Assembly: GCA_029204225.1 (NCBI GenBank)
Contig: CM055103.1
Span: 38,848,255 to 38,912,254 of the forward strand
Origin: Diphasiastrum complanatum
Taxonomy: Eukaryota; Streptophyta; Lycopodiopsida; Lycopodiales; Lycopodiaceae
Length of the DNA stretch: 64,000 nucleotides
Direction: 5' to 3'
Part shown: piece by piece, positions 10,691-23,045 of the stretch
How the letters are laid out: the number at the start of each line of letters is the position of its first letter
How positions within the stretch are numbered: position 1 is the stretch's first letter
Position numbers and translations under genes: made by a program
The notes under the pieces: model-generated
The model's database searches: none
What the model was told of the DNA's origin: nothing
Seen by the model: the letters and a program-made list of their open reading frames with translations, nothing else

Positions 10691-12070
10691 CCTCCTGCGG
10701 GCCTCTCTAGGCGGGAGCCCTCCTTGGATTTCTCTTTCTTGACTTATCGCTCGACCCATCGCCATCACCTCTTGCTAGTAGGCTCAACTATATCTGGACC
10801 TTGCTCGATCGTGCAAGTACCTAGTGTAATAGGTTTTCTACTGCCCATGTTGTGCCCTTGGTAAGCTTCGATACTTGGCATAACGTATCCTTATCCACTC
10901 TTTGCCATGCTTGCTAAGTGGCCTTTCCTCATTGACTGCCTTTGCCCTCTTTGCCATTTGAAGAGGAATCCATTGAGCACTTGTTTCTCTAATGTCACAA
11001 GGACCTCTAGTTGCAAAGGCAGCTCCTGTATTGTGAAGGCAGCTCCTGTATTTCAGTCTTGATTCTGGCAGACCCAAAATTCATGAATTATATAGTCGTG
11101 AAAAGATCTGCTGGGAATGAGATTCTAGTCATGAATCCAGGCTAAGAGTCTTCTCCATTGGACAGTTGTGGAGTCAGAACGCAATCTTCGTTGCCCAACA
11201 GGTGAGCAACAAATAGGCCACCATTTTGATTGCTTTCCTCGTAACCTTCTCACAATCGGGTCCCAACTGCAGAGTATGCTTTCAGAATTTAGTTGTAGAA
11301 CGAAAGCATCTTTTGGCATAGGCAAGCTGTGCAGCAGATGATCAAAGGCAGAGGAAAGCCAATGAATACGGGCCAGAAAAAATCTCTAACAGTCGTGCAA
11401 TTTGTGCTACAAATGAAGTGAAGGATTGAGTTAGCTCAACTGACCTAAGAAACAACCAAGTGCCACTTCTACTGAGAGTGCAGAAGGTATGCGCAGTCCT
11501 AGAAGGAAGGCAAAAACAGCCCATTATATTTCTTGCTAACCCAGATGAAAGAGTGAGAGTGATAAGAGGGAGAGAAAAAGAATGTTTGCATCTGAAAAAA
11601 TGTGACAGGAAAATGTGTGAGCTGTGTAATAAAATTTAAAATCAGATTAATTTGTCATATACTCTCATGAATACTTAGTATTTAGGTGTAGTGTAGATGG
11701 ACAGTACTATCTACTGTGATTAACAATTGTGTGATTATCTATTGTGATGGGATGCAGTTAATGTTGTCTGATAGTTACATTCAGGTGTGTTAATGCTTTA
11801 AAACAAATTGATAGTTAGTACTTCATTTAAATGCCAAATTAAAGCATAGAGATGACTTATGGCTAAGTGCATCCCTACCTGTTTATTTCTGTAGAGCATA
11901 CAAAAGCTCCCCCTCATCTCTCTTCTCAAAGTTGATAAACGAAGCAACCACACAAATGTGCCTCCACTTTACATGTTGGTAATGTGACAAACAAATCACA
12001 AATATCAGTGGTTTTCTGATAATGGAAAGAAAATTTTCAAATGACAAAAACTGAAGGGATGACCATAGTG
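10691..12070. other. No gene recognised
   Basis: A few minus-strand open stretches of 60-80 codons occur between 10838 and 11524. They show no known motif, no splice pattern that joins them and no start context. Left as intergenic. Confidence 0.4.
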
Positions 12071-12077
12071 AAGCAAG

Positions 12078-13096
12078 TCAATTGGAAGCCTTCAATCGAT
12101 TGTTTCCGTCCCAAACAAGAAACATGTTTTTGCTCAAATGTGCCCACTCAAGGCACGCAACAATCTCATTCTCAAACTCAATGTTAACCTCTTGCCACAA
12201 AGGATCCCAATCAGATACAAGGGTAGGAGTAATTTTGTGCTCACCACCATCAAGGCCCTTAGCTGAGAGGATGAATGATCCTTTGGGTTTGAGGTACCCG
12301 AACCTTTCAAACTCGTAACTCATCTTTGAGAGATCATCTCTGATGGTTTTTACAGCTTCATCTGGCACAAACCTACATAAAGGGACATGTGGCAGTGGAA
12401 CAAATGCCTTTACTCTTAAGCGGTTCAAGACAATCTGGCAAACATCAGTCTATAATATGTACGATCTAGGAGTATCTTTCTTTTGTTTATGCTTCTTTGC
12501 CTAGAAACAAAGCAAAACCATATCATCCAATAGAATTACATGTGCAATTGAACATATATTGTGACAACATTTGGAATCATTTAAAAAGACGATATTCAAA
12601 ATAAATCAAATTTAGATATGAGTCTTACCTTTTGTAGGTGATAAACAATTCTTTTAGTTGAGAATCTTCATCTGCAGGTCTTTTTCTTGGAATAAAAAGC
12701 CAGATGAAATGTATGTTTCAAAAGAATATTCACATAGTTAATTTTTTGACTTTAAAAACTCTTTCATATTTTGTCATGGAAAAACATTACAATCAAAGGT
12801 AATGAAAAACGAAAAACAACAAATATTAATTGACAATTTACTACCTTTTGAACATGTTTCGAACTTATTTGGGAGTCATCATCTATAGTATTTGGATAAT
12901 CATGTAGAGTACAAGGGCTACCCGGAAGGTTGTCATTATCTGAAGTTGGGTTCTCCTCTACAGTTATATCATCATCTGTAGTACTTTGGCCAGCCACATG
13001 AATTTCATTATCAACTTCAAAAACTTGGGTACCAATTACACCAACATGCATGTCCTCCATCAGAGGTGACGAGAGAAAAGAGAGGCTTGGTACCAA
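12078..13096 (-). pseudogene. Exon-like remains of an unknown gene with a DGNNR motif
   Basis: Three coding-like blocks lie on the minus strand. Block 1 (about 13096-12845) is acidic (EVDNEIHVAGQSTTDDD) and ends in a donor-like CAAAAG/GTAGT. Block 2 (about 12690-12629) reads KRPADEDSQLKELFITYK and ends in AAAAG/GTAAGA. Block 3 follows an acceptor-like TTTCTAG near 12503 and runs to 12078, with FVPLPHVPLCRFVPDEA, SDWDPLWQEV and FLVWDGNNRLKA. A TAG near 12450 and mismatched phases between the blocks argue that it is no longer functional, or that I have the exon edges wrong. WDGNNR resembles the DGNHR-type turn of ParB-like folds, which is only a suggestion. Family and role are unknown. Confidence 0.3.
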
Positions 13097-13135
13097 TTAC
13101 ACCAACAGGCATGTCCTCCATCAGAGGTGACGTGA
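13028..13135. repeat. Tandem duplication, 61-bp period
   Basis: The segment starting GGTACCAATTACACCAACA at 13028 is repeated at 13089 with very few differences. The first copy lies in the acidic exon-like block. Confidence 0.85.
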
Positions 13136-13280
13136 CAGCTATCTCAGTTGTCACGTCTGTAATGTGACCTGAGTTTGTACATAGAAAATACAGTTAGCAT
13201 TGAGGACTCCATATCTGGTCTACAACACTACACTATAGTATGAGCAAGCTAAAAATATTTTGTTGTACAAAATTGAATTA

Positions 13281-13283
<3 letters not shown>

Positions 13284-13353
<70 letters not shown>
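13284..13353 (+). repeat. (TC)n microsatellite
   Basis: About 35 uninterrupted TC units. It is the complement of the GA tract about 550 bases to the right. Confidence 0.97.
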
Positions 13354-13357
<4 letters not shown>

Positions 13358-13892
13358 GGCTTTGTCTCTTTTGAAAGCTATATGACTTGGTTCAATTAGA
13401 ATTTAACCATTTCAAAAGATGTTGGTTTATGAAATGACCGTTGGGAAATACTTTATCAAATAATTCACGATCGTTAACAACAACTATGGAGACAAGAGGG
13501 CCAGGACTTGCTGGCCAGGAGCTCAAAAACCACCCAAAAACATGTGCTTTATGTATGAAAAAGTGCGATTTACCATCCTATAGACAGTCGTTGTCCATTG
13601 GCAACAAAAATGGCATATATTTGAGTATCATACCTCAAGGATCGATCGAGAGAGATGATGAGGCAGCACCCAACCGTACACACTTCAAATGCTTCTATCC
13701 CAATCAACAATTACCATCACATATGTGAGCTACACACATAAAGCATCCTAGCAAGCTTAATGCATTTATGTATAGGTGAGCATTATGCTAAAGATTCGAT
13801 AACATTCTTACCTTAGTTTGTAGCAAGCTCCCTTACGAATATGTGACTCTTCCAATTGCATTCACAAGTCTCCACCTAGCAATGTCCAAGCC

Positions 13893-13897
<5 letters not shown>

Positions 13898-13957
<60 letters not shown>
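13898..13957 (+). repeat. (AG)n microsatellite
   Basis: About 29 uninterrupted AG units. Confidence 0.97.
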
Positions 13958-13962
<5 letters not shown>

Positions 13963-14230
13963 CCCACTTATAAATGACAAGCCTTACACTTCAAGGTTAA
14001 AGAAGAAAGTGAAGTTGCGACTAAACTTCTTAGAAAAAAATGAACCTTGATGGGACCCAAAGAAGAAATTTCACGATCGGTTTTATGATTTCACTATGAA
14101 GCTACAGCTAAAGAGGATGCCATTTTACTTTGTTCTAGTTAACCTTAGATAGCTAAAATTTCCTCATGGGAGAAAGTGTTTTTGAGCTATTTTTTCAACC
14201 ATTCTAGTGCCTAGAAGAAAAGAGTATCGA

Positions 14231-14308
14231 AGATGTGCCACATTTACTAATTCTTCATTGTATTGCCAAGATGTGCCACATTTACTAGTTCTTCATTGTA
14301 TTGCCAAG
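14231..14308. repeat. Tandem duplication, 38-bp period
   Basis: Two adjacent copies of a unit starting AGATGTGCCACATTTACTA, with one difference in this part. Confidence 0.85.
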
Positions 14309-17300
14309 TTACGAGGATTTTTGGCTATAAATTTTCTGGCAAGTTTTGGAAAAAGTGCTTCAACATCCTTTTTGTGAGAGAATTTGCAAGTTTTGTCGCA
14401 TTGTGAAGTCGGAATGGTAGATATGGGCGAGGTCAAACTAGAGAGGTGAGTAAACTGGATAAATTTCAATTACAATTCGTGGAGGTTTAAATAGAATATG
14501 ACGATTGAGAAAGAGTTATGAGACGTCAAAATTATCATATTCAAAGTATTCATGATCGGTTTTCACATTAAATATTCATGTTCAATATTTACAGTATTCA
14601 CATTCAATGTAGATCAATATTCAAATCATAAATCAGTATTTATTATTGAGTATTTAACATTTTAAGTCACACACAAAAATGGATCTGCAAAAGAAGAATT
14701 AAAATATCTCGTTATTATCACAAAAAATGGATTTGTCAATGAATCAATAGAATATATATGCAAAAAACAATAAGAGAGTAATAACCCACAAAACTAAATT
14801 CTACAAAAGCTTCATACAGAAAATGTAAAATAGTAAATGGGTAGATTATAATAAGTGATTCAAATAAAAGCTATTTTATTTGATAAAAGTGTCCAAACTT
14901 TACTATAAATATAAAAAAGTAAGTTTATTCTAAAAACCCAATCTGACAGTGATCCAATCTGAACTGTGAACTATTGCAGAGATCAATTTGTAGCGAGCAA
15001 TCCTGCACGTTCTGTCAAATTTTGTGACAATGGCATTGCTCAGCTCCATACTCTCAACTACATGATTTCCATTGTGCCGGGACACCACATGCAAGAATGC
15101 CTGAGATCAAGTGGGAGGCTGATGGTAAACTGATGACAAAAGCAACCCAATGCTAGTTTCTTTTTTGGGTTCAAACTATGACTCTGGCCTTTTAGAATGC
15201 TGTCCTACATGAGAAATTGCCTTTGAAATGGCTGTCGCCTCTTGAATCTTCCATACATTGTGCATTTAAAACAGCGTGAAATTCCCTAATGATTAGCAGC
15301 CAGCAGTAGGCCGTTTTTTCCATAGAAGACAGAGCATTGTTCTGAAGTAAGAGATGGCTTTTCCTTGAGACTGTTAGGCGCACTTTTCCAGGCCATATTT
15401 TCTCATTATATTACTCTATCAGCCACAACGTCACACGAGATATAGTAAATAAAGCTGAATCTACGTGACAATTTTTGGGAGACTTGGAACCCATAGAACT
15501 TCTGTGTACAGTAGTTACAAGTGCTTACATTTTCATGAATTATTTTTGTTTGTTCGCTTTCAAAAAGGATGGAGTTAGTGGAACTGAGACACTTTTCAAA
15601 TTGGACATATGGACCACCCCATTACCAAGGTCTTCAAACCAATCTTTTGTGAGATTTGGAACCACTATTGCATATTTCAGCTTCCTACATGTAGCTACTG
15701 ATTTATGTCCTTTAAATGGTACAATTTAAATTCTATAAAATTCATTATGAAACCACTGCTGTTTGGAGTCTATAAATGCTCCAACAAAAATTCTATAGAA
15801 TTTGTTACAATATCACTTGCCTTTCATCATTTGCTGTACAGATTTGCTGCTGCATATTTCTTGAAATAGGGCACTAATTCATTTGTGCTCCAAAAAAAAT
15901 CTCACTTGAGATCAAATCCCATTTCGATCACTTGGCTTTGACATGCAAGCTGTTATGCACGTCTCCAATAACTGCTCAGTAAGATTCAGAAACCTCAGAA
16001 GATGGTAGAAGAAAACCCAACCATTGCTGCTAGGATGATGCTGAACGGAGATGTTACATGCTCCTCAGCTTTTGCCAGTCCCACTAGAACATCCTGTTTG
16101 CCAATATTTGCCGTATTGTTTCGACTTTCCATAACCACAAGCAAAGTCTGTCTTTAGTTATTGGAATTAGTCACAAGGTATAGCTTATCCTTAAAATTTT
16201 ACAAACAAGTGATGGCAGAAATGGGGTATGTTGAACTTACTCAACAGCAATAAAAATTACATTTGTATGTTCAAAAGATGAAGGAAAAGAACAGGGCATA
16301 CCAATATAGTCTGTTTTACACTTTTCCAAGGTGAGGAGATGACAATTATCATGGCTAGTATCAAAAGCAACACTCAACAAAGTCCTCTTTCTCTCTTTTG
16401 ATGTAATCATACTTGGGATGAATGAAATAGTGTTCTTTTGAAAGCCATGCTTCATGCTTTTAAGTACTTTGAGAGATTAGAGATAATGTAAAACACCATC
16501 ATGTACTTGGTAGGTAATTATTGCCCATAGACTTTGCTGGAAAATAACCAAAAAACCAACTTTTGCAATTCGGGCAGCACATTGAGTTCATCATGTGCAA
16601 CAAATGACTCCCCAAGTCACAGATCATGGTGACCGTTATGCACAGTCAATGCTGTACAATTGGATTGCTGGACTGTCTCCTGATCAGGCATTCATAAGCA
16701 GTTGAATTCTACTGGGTATGTACTTATGAGGGTAGGCGGGTATCCTGAATCAAATTAATAGGCTGATAGTTATTCGAACAAGCAGTAGCCTGCTTTTGTG
16801 ATAACAGGTCATCCAAAAGTCTGCCACAAGATATTGTATAGTACACACTTGAGGCTACGAAATGCACATAAATTTTTTTTCTCAAATACTTTGCAATCAT
16901 ACTACATGATGTATACTATTTATGATTTAAACTATGATATAACTATTATGTGTATAAATTCTTTTACATCAAATCTATGTTAACAAATCACTTATATCTC
17001 ATAGTAGCTTATATAAGTTGCTTTTTATCAAGGTCAACAACTAAAGGTAGAGAGCCAGCCTAGGAATCAGAAAAATACCAGCTTTGAGATGGAGCTGAAG
17101 AAACTAAGAGTTTTTGTCTTTCAAAGCCTTAGCATTTTTTTCTTAGTGTTTTTTTTGTTGCTTTTCGCGACTGTGTATTTTTAACTATATTTCGCACAGT
17201 CTGTATTTTTGAACTGTTTTGTCGCACAATTCGTATTTTTGGGTCATGAGGAAAATTCATCCCTAGGTCTAAAAACACTTAGAAAATAACTCTAGCAATT

Positions 17301-17460
17301 TTTCCCGACATTGTGATATTTTTCGCATTTTTGTGAAAAAGGCAACATTGTCTTTAAATGCTTTAGAAGCCTACTGTCGGGTTTTTCACTTTCGGGAAAA
17401 AGCGTCACTTGCCCTTAGAAAAGCAACATTGCTCTTAAAGTCGTGAAAAATGTTGTCTGT
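14309..17460. other. No gene recognised
   Basis: AT-rich sequence with short open frames and no conserved domain. Small repeated phrases, such as AATTCTATA near 15730 and 15790 and three CGCACAGTCTGTATTTTT-like phrases near 17160-17240, are too short to name. Confidence 0.5.
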
Positions 17461-17466
17461 CCTTTT

Positions 17467-17893
17467 GTTCCATACTGTGTTGCACGTTGAGACGAATCCA
17501 AAGCACCAAACCAGGTTCCAAATGGTTCAGTATACATTGAGAAACGTGCATCCGAGCTAGAAACTCTGAAAGTAGTATGGGAAAATTAGGCTTGTCGGAC
17601 CAGAAACTGGTCGGATCCGGTCGAATGCCCATAGAACTTCAGACGGAAGGTGGCTACAAGTTCATGTGCTCAACACAAATATAGTGGACCAATTGCAGTT
17701 CGATTCCAACATCATTTGCTTGAAAACACCCTTCGTGTAGGAAGGAACGCCATTAGGGCACAATGAATGGACTACTTTTTGGCATTTCCATGAAGTGGTC
17801 CAGTATCGCCGAACGGAGTCCATTTTGCCTGCCGTCTGTTCCATATTGTGTTGCACGTCGAGACAAACCCGTAGCACCAAACCAGTTTCCAAT
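17467..17893. repeat. Direct duplication of a 57-bp segment, 371 bp apart
   Basis: The segment at 17467-17523 (starting GTTCCATACTGTGTTGCACG) recurs at 17838-17893 with a handful of differences. In both copies the minus strand gives a similar peptide (LVLWIRLNVQHSMEQ versus LVLRVCLDVQHNMEQ). No known domain; the source is unknown. Confidence 0.7.
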
Positions 17894-17966
17894 CCATCAG
17901 ATTCTTGGGATAATTGTGCTTGAATAACAGCCACCACTTTTGACCGATTCGAGCATGATCACACAA

Positions 17967-19785
17967 TCGTTGATTGTCTCTTTATCACTAGATGAAACCG
18001 TGAAGGACAGGCAGTTTCTCAAAGAATTGACAGAAAAATGCATGATTTCTGTTTTGGAATCTATGACTCCAAAAGAATCTCCTTTGCAAATTTTATGCTT
18101 GAATGCATTTCATAATAATGCGTGCAATATCTGATGTTACCTATAGCTCACTTTGATTGAAAACATATATGATCTTACCTGCAGCTTGCTTTGATTGAAA
18201 ACATATTCTGTGTAGGCTTAGATCTGATGCCTCGTTATAGTATCAAGATTTTTTCTTCCATTTGTTAAATAATAGTGAACAGCCAAATAGGATGAGATCT
18301 ATTGCTATACTGAAGTGAAGAGCTTGAATTCAGAAGGTGTGGTTACGTGGTTACATACCCCTTATTAGCTTGGCTAAAGCGTCACTGAACACTCCAGCCT
18401 ATCATCTACATGGACTAATGCAGTGGAATATGAACTGTGCCTATCCTTGGGCCCTTGGAAAATGTTAAAAATGAGAGTTAGTATTGTACATGAAACTAAC
18501 TTTGCACTTTGTGGTTAGCTGCCTTCTAATGGTGCAAGGATAACCAGAACAACCAACTGTCAACTTTAATTAGTATGCAGAAGAAGTGACTATCAATAAA
18601 GAGCACGGTCGTGCACTATTTTATTGGTCTTTTGAGGTAGATCATCCCGATTTGTCATTCCTACCGCTGGTTGTATGGTTCAATGGAGGTGAGGATTCGA
18701 CAAGAATTAAGCTAATGAGACACTTTTGCGTAATATCTCTGTGCTTCTAAAAGGAGATCATTAGAAATATCGGGTCTATGAGTGACGCATTATCATAATG
18801 TAGCAAAGAGAGTGTTCAAATCAATGTGTGTTGGCTTTCTTTCTTGATGTTCTGGACACTCTCTATATGATAGATTAACCATAGATGGTTGCTTAGTTAT
18901 TTCACAGAAGTTGCTCTAAGTCTGCTCTGTCAAAGAAATGAAGCAGAGCTAGAATCTATCCAAATCAAAAGAAAAAATTTAGATTGCGTGCAAGTTTCTC
19001 AATGAAGATAAGATTTTCTTGAGACTATTTCGCTTGCATCTTGGAAGATTAGGTGTAACCGGTTCATGAATCGAGGTAATACATCAAATAGTTCTAAATG
19101 TTTATGTGAACAGTCTTCAATCAATTATGTTCATGTTTCTTATTGAAAGACAAATATATGCACTATAAATGATGTGTGCTCATTATCTAATTAAGGTCAT
19201 GCGGCAATGTCTGACGTGCATTTCTTCTCCTTAAAAATGAAAAATAGCCACAAAATAACAATAAAGCAATGCAGATCTTTATGAATGCTAAGAAACGAGT
19301 TCGGCAATTTTGTGGATCACCTGTAATTGCCAGTCAAACTGTAACCAGATAATAAAATATCTATCGTGAGCTCGAACAACTCCGAGCGGTCAGTTTCCAA
19401 AATTTAAGATCATTGATTTGGTTGTAACACCCTGCAGACGAGTGTAAGAAATTTGATTGGGTGACACCAGAGCTTTCAAATAGGTCTATTGCTACTTGAT
19501 TCTTATTATGAATCACAAAGACTACGTAAAAAATATGCAGAATGCATATTAGATTTTTGACAAATTCATCGACATCTCGCAATTAAGTTCTTCTCAAATG
19601 CTCTGCAATAACAAGTTCAAGGTGATGTTTAGTCCATGTTTCGGAAAGAGGCTTTGATAAGGTTACTAATGCTATGACTATCCGTCTAGGACTAAGACCT
19701 TTGATATAAGATATTGCAGATATTTTTTGATGCTGTCACTTCAATGTCCAAACTTTTGGCAGAGATGGAGACGGGAGTTGATGAC
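17967..19785. other. No gene recognised
   Basis: No domain, LTR or RNA gene seen. A 36-bp direct repeat occurs near 18148 and 18184 (TTTGATTGAAAACATAT). Confidence 0.5.
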
Positions 19786-19789
19786 ATAG

Positions 19790-21220
19790 AACTTTTCCGA
19801 CCCAACGTTGAGTTTGGCAAAGAAGGATTTTTCTACCCTAGATCGGATCAAGATGGATTTATTCCGACCCTTAGTACATTTTCCGACCCAGAGTAAAAAC
19901 CGACCCTTTGTACTGTCAACTCATAATTTTTTCAAAGACTCGAATTTTTCCAAAGACTCAAATTTTTCCAAAGGCTCGAAGTTTTCTAAATTCTCGATTT
20001 TTTTTCCAAAGATTCGAATTTTTTTCAAAGGATCGAATTTTTCCAAACTCAAATTTTTTCGATGACTCGAAGTTTTTCAAAGACTCGAATTTTTTTCAAA
20101 GGATTGAATAGTTCAAAGATTCGAAAATTTCCAAAGACTTTAATTTTTCCAAAGACTCGAATTTTTTTTCCAAAGGATCAAAATTTTTTAAAGACTCGAA
20201 TTTTTTCAAAGACTCAAATTTTTCAAAGGATTGAATTTTTCCACCCAACGTTGAGCTTGACAAAGAAGAATTTTTTGATCGGATCGAGGTGGATTTATTT
20301 CAATCCTTTGTATATTTTCCAACCTAGAGTAAAATCCGACCATTTGTATATTTTTGACCCTTTGTACTATCAACTCAAAATTTTTTCAAAGACTCAAATT
20401 TTTTCAAAGAATCAAATTTTTCCAAAGGATTGAACTTTTCCGAACCAATGTTGAGCTTGGCAAAGAAGTTTCTGACCCTGGATCGGATCAGATCAAATCG
20501 AGGCGGATTTATTCCGACCCTTTGTATATTTTTTGACCTAGAGTAAAATCCGTCCCTTTGTATATTTTTGACTCTTTGTATTGTCAACTCGAATTTTTTC
20601 GAAGACTAGTATTTTTTCAAAGACTCGAATTTTTTTTTCCGTAAGATCGAAGTTTTCAAAGACTCGAATTTTTTCAAAGACTCAAATTTTTCTAAAGGTT
20701 TGAATTTTTTCAAAAACTCAAATTTAGGATCGAATTTTTCCGAAGACTCGAAGTTTTGCCAAAAGACGAATTTTTCCAAAACCTCAAATTTTTTCAAAGA
20801 CTCGAACTTTTCCAAAAAATTGAATTTTTTCGACCCAACGTTGAGCTTGGCAAAGGATTTTTTGACCATGAATTGGATCAGAATGAGACAAATTTATTTC
20901 AACCATTTTTATATTTTCAACCCTTTGTATATTTCGACCCTTTGTACTATCAACTCAGAAATCCTAATTTTTGACCGACAATATCGAATTTTACAATGGG
21001 TCGGATTTTATACATTCGGTTGAAAAGAAACGTAGTTTTGAAAAATATACGAAGGGTCAAAAATTTATACTAGGGTGAAAATATACACATGAGTCGGATT
21101 TATCAGACCTGATCCAAGGTCGAACACGTTGAGATAATTTTCGCCTCGATCAGATCCGATCCAGTGTCGAAAAATCTCTTTTTGACAAGGATGACATTGG
21201 GTCGAAAAAAATCCGACATT
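19790..21220. repeat. Satellite-like block of CGAATTTTTTCAAAGACT units that reverses orientation
   Basis: A 17-19-bp unit of the type TTTTTCAAAGACTCGAA is repeated dozens of times. It is broken four times (near 19797, 20240, 20441 and 20831) by a longer module beginning GACCCAACGTTGAGCTTGGC and containing GATCGGATC and CCGACCCTTTGTATATTTT. From about 21000 to 21220 the same module appears in reverse complement: GGGTCGGATTTTA, then TACGAAGGGTC, then GATCCGATCCAGTGTCGAAA and finally ATTGGGTCG. The open frames in the block are by-products of the repeat unit. Confidence 0.85.
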
Positions 21221-21730
21221 GGATTTTATAACCTTCTAAAAAACTCGAGTCTTTTTTTGGATTTTGTACAGCTTTCAGGATGCTCATTCTTGAGGCTGAG
21301 CATCGAATTTCAACGAAACACGCATACATATCACATGCATGAACTGAACATGGTTAAATTTTGACCCCTACTATGGCCGAGATGTGTGAGATATGTTAGA
21401 TATTCGATATGCGAGATGTACGAGATCGGCTACCATCCAAATCATCAGCCATCACCCAGATCATCGGCGGCCACCTAAATCCACACCATATTTGTACACC
21501 CAAACCATCAGCTGCCGCCACCCAAAATTTCGGCTAATTATCACTGACAACTTTTGACCAAAACCATTGACCTTCGACTCAAACCATTGGTCGTAACTCA
21601 AATTGTCGGCCATCGGTCGTCCATTGCCCAACCTTCAATCATCAATCGCCCACTCTGATGTCTTGACCACAAGCCGCCACCTAGATCGTCGGTCGTCCAT
21701 TGCCCATCAATGACGGGCACTCTTTACTAG

Positions 21731-21762
21731 TACACACACACACACACACACACAGACACACA

Positions 21763-21815
<53 letters not shown>
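21731..21815. repeat. (AC)n followed by (GT)n: perfect dinucleotide palindrome
   Basis: About 34 bases of CA units (one CAGA interruption) are followed directly by about 50 bases of GT units, with CACGTG at the centre. The two halves are self-complementary. Confidence 0.95.
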
Positions 21816-21816
<1 letters not shown>

Positions 21817-22933
21817 GAGAACTTCACTCGATATTGTAAAAATCTTGATGTAGTCCTCAACAACCAACATTTTTCTCATTGTCAACCCCGGTAGATATTA
21901 CCAAAAACCATTTTAAAATGTAAATATTCAATTATGTACATACAACATAAAAGACATGCTTTGATGTCCAAGACAACTTCTCCAAAAAAGTTCTCAATCA
22001 TCTCACCGCATGGTAACATCATAATAAAATGCTCCTCCACTCTATGATACAACATATTTGTCAAAATTGTTTTCCATGTAAATGTTTGAGCCATTTGCCT
22101 TGACAAAAACCTATTCTAACTTAGACTCTAAGGCGGACTTGCATTTTTATTTTTGACTTTACAAGCTTTCTAGACCATACAACTTTGATTGAAGTTCCAT
22201 AAGTGTTTGTAGGCATGTGCTTTCAACTCTAAATTGCATAAGCCAAAATCGGTGCTTCGAGGGCTGATTGATATTACCTTAAAACCAATTTACTTTGGAG
22301 CACCTTTTTGGCACAATAGTAAAAAATGCATTTTAGGTGGTAATTGACTTTATTTAGTTACAATTCGCAAAATTAAGGATTTGAGACCCCATATTTTCTC
22401 ATTAAGAAATGGTGAGGAGACAATTAAACATGTGATTATTGTGGATGCCAAAAATCGTGTATTGGAAATCTCCCAACAACTAGATCACAAAATGCCCATC
22501 ATTAGTCTTACGATAAGTCTTGAGTAACCATTGCAATGATATAATTATTACAACAATAAGATCATAAGAAATCGAATATCCTATAATGAAAACTGAAAGT
22601 AAAAACAACAGGACGTGTTGTAGCTAGCAAATGGCTTTCACGAATCGATTTACACACGCATGTACATGATCCCTATTCTTAACCGTAGGTTGTGATTGAG
22701 GAGATTGCAACACCTACTATCATGCTCACAATTGAAGCATCACAATGAACTATTATTTTGCTTATCAATGACTTCCTGGTTCCACCCATGTATGTGGCAT
22801 TCAAAAAGTCCTAGAATCTAGCTCTTTGAAGAGAAAACGAGTCCACCAAAAATGGTTTTCTCCAAAAGCTTCACCACAAGAGAGATATGGTAGGCACACA
22901 ATTTATATAGATGCATTCTCCCATGGCCTCTTT
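21816..22933. other. No gene recognised
   Basis: No conserved domain or element boundary seen. Confidence 0.5.
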
Positions 22934-23045
22934 CATTTCTCTATTTTACTCAACGGGGTTGGCTCAACTGGTTAGCTTGGCATCCACTTTGGTCCCAGGT
23001 TCGAGCCTCCCCTTGGAAACCAAGAAGCATTTCTCTATTTTACTC
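22934..23045 (+). mobile_element. 76-bp tRNA-like retroposon with an exact 18-bp target-site duplication
   Basis: The bases 22934-22951 (CATTTCTCTATTTTACTC) are repeated exactly at 23028-23045. Between them is a 76-bp insert with a tRNA-like D-arm/A box (TGGCTCAACTGGTTAGC) and a B box (GGTTCGAGCC) at tRNA-like spacing. The insert is tRNA-sized, has no long body or poly(A) tail, and ends AAGAAG. The long exact duplication and internal Pol III boxes fit a tRNA-derived SINE head or a retroposed tRNA inserted by LINE machinery. It does not form a clearly complete tRNA (no obvious acceptor stem pairing), so it is not called a tRNA gene. Confidence 0.75.

Noticed and set aside
19808-20869. Several open frames of 60-123 codons rich in Phe, Ser and Lys
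   Set aside because: They are translations of the CGAATTTTTTCAAAGACT repeat on both strands and have no sequence complexity beyond it.
22952-23027. A true tRNA gene
   Set aside because: A and B boxes are there, but I cannot pair a proper acceptor stem, and the exact flanking duplication shows it is an insertion.
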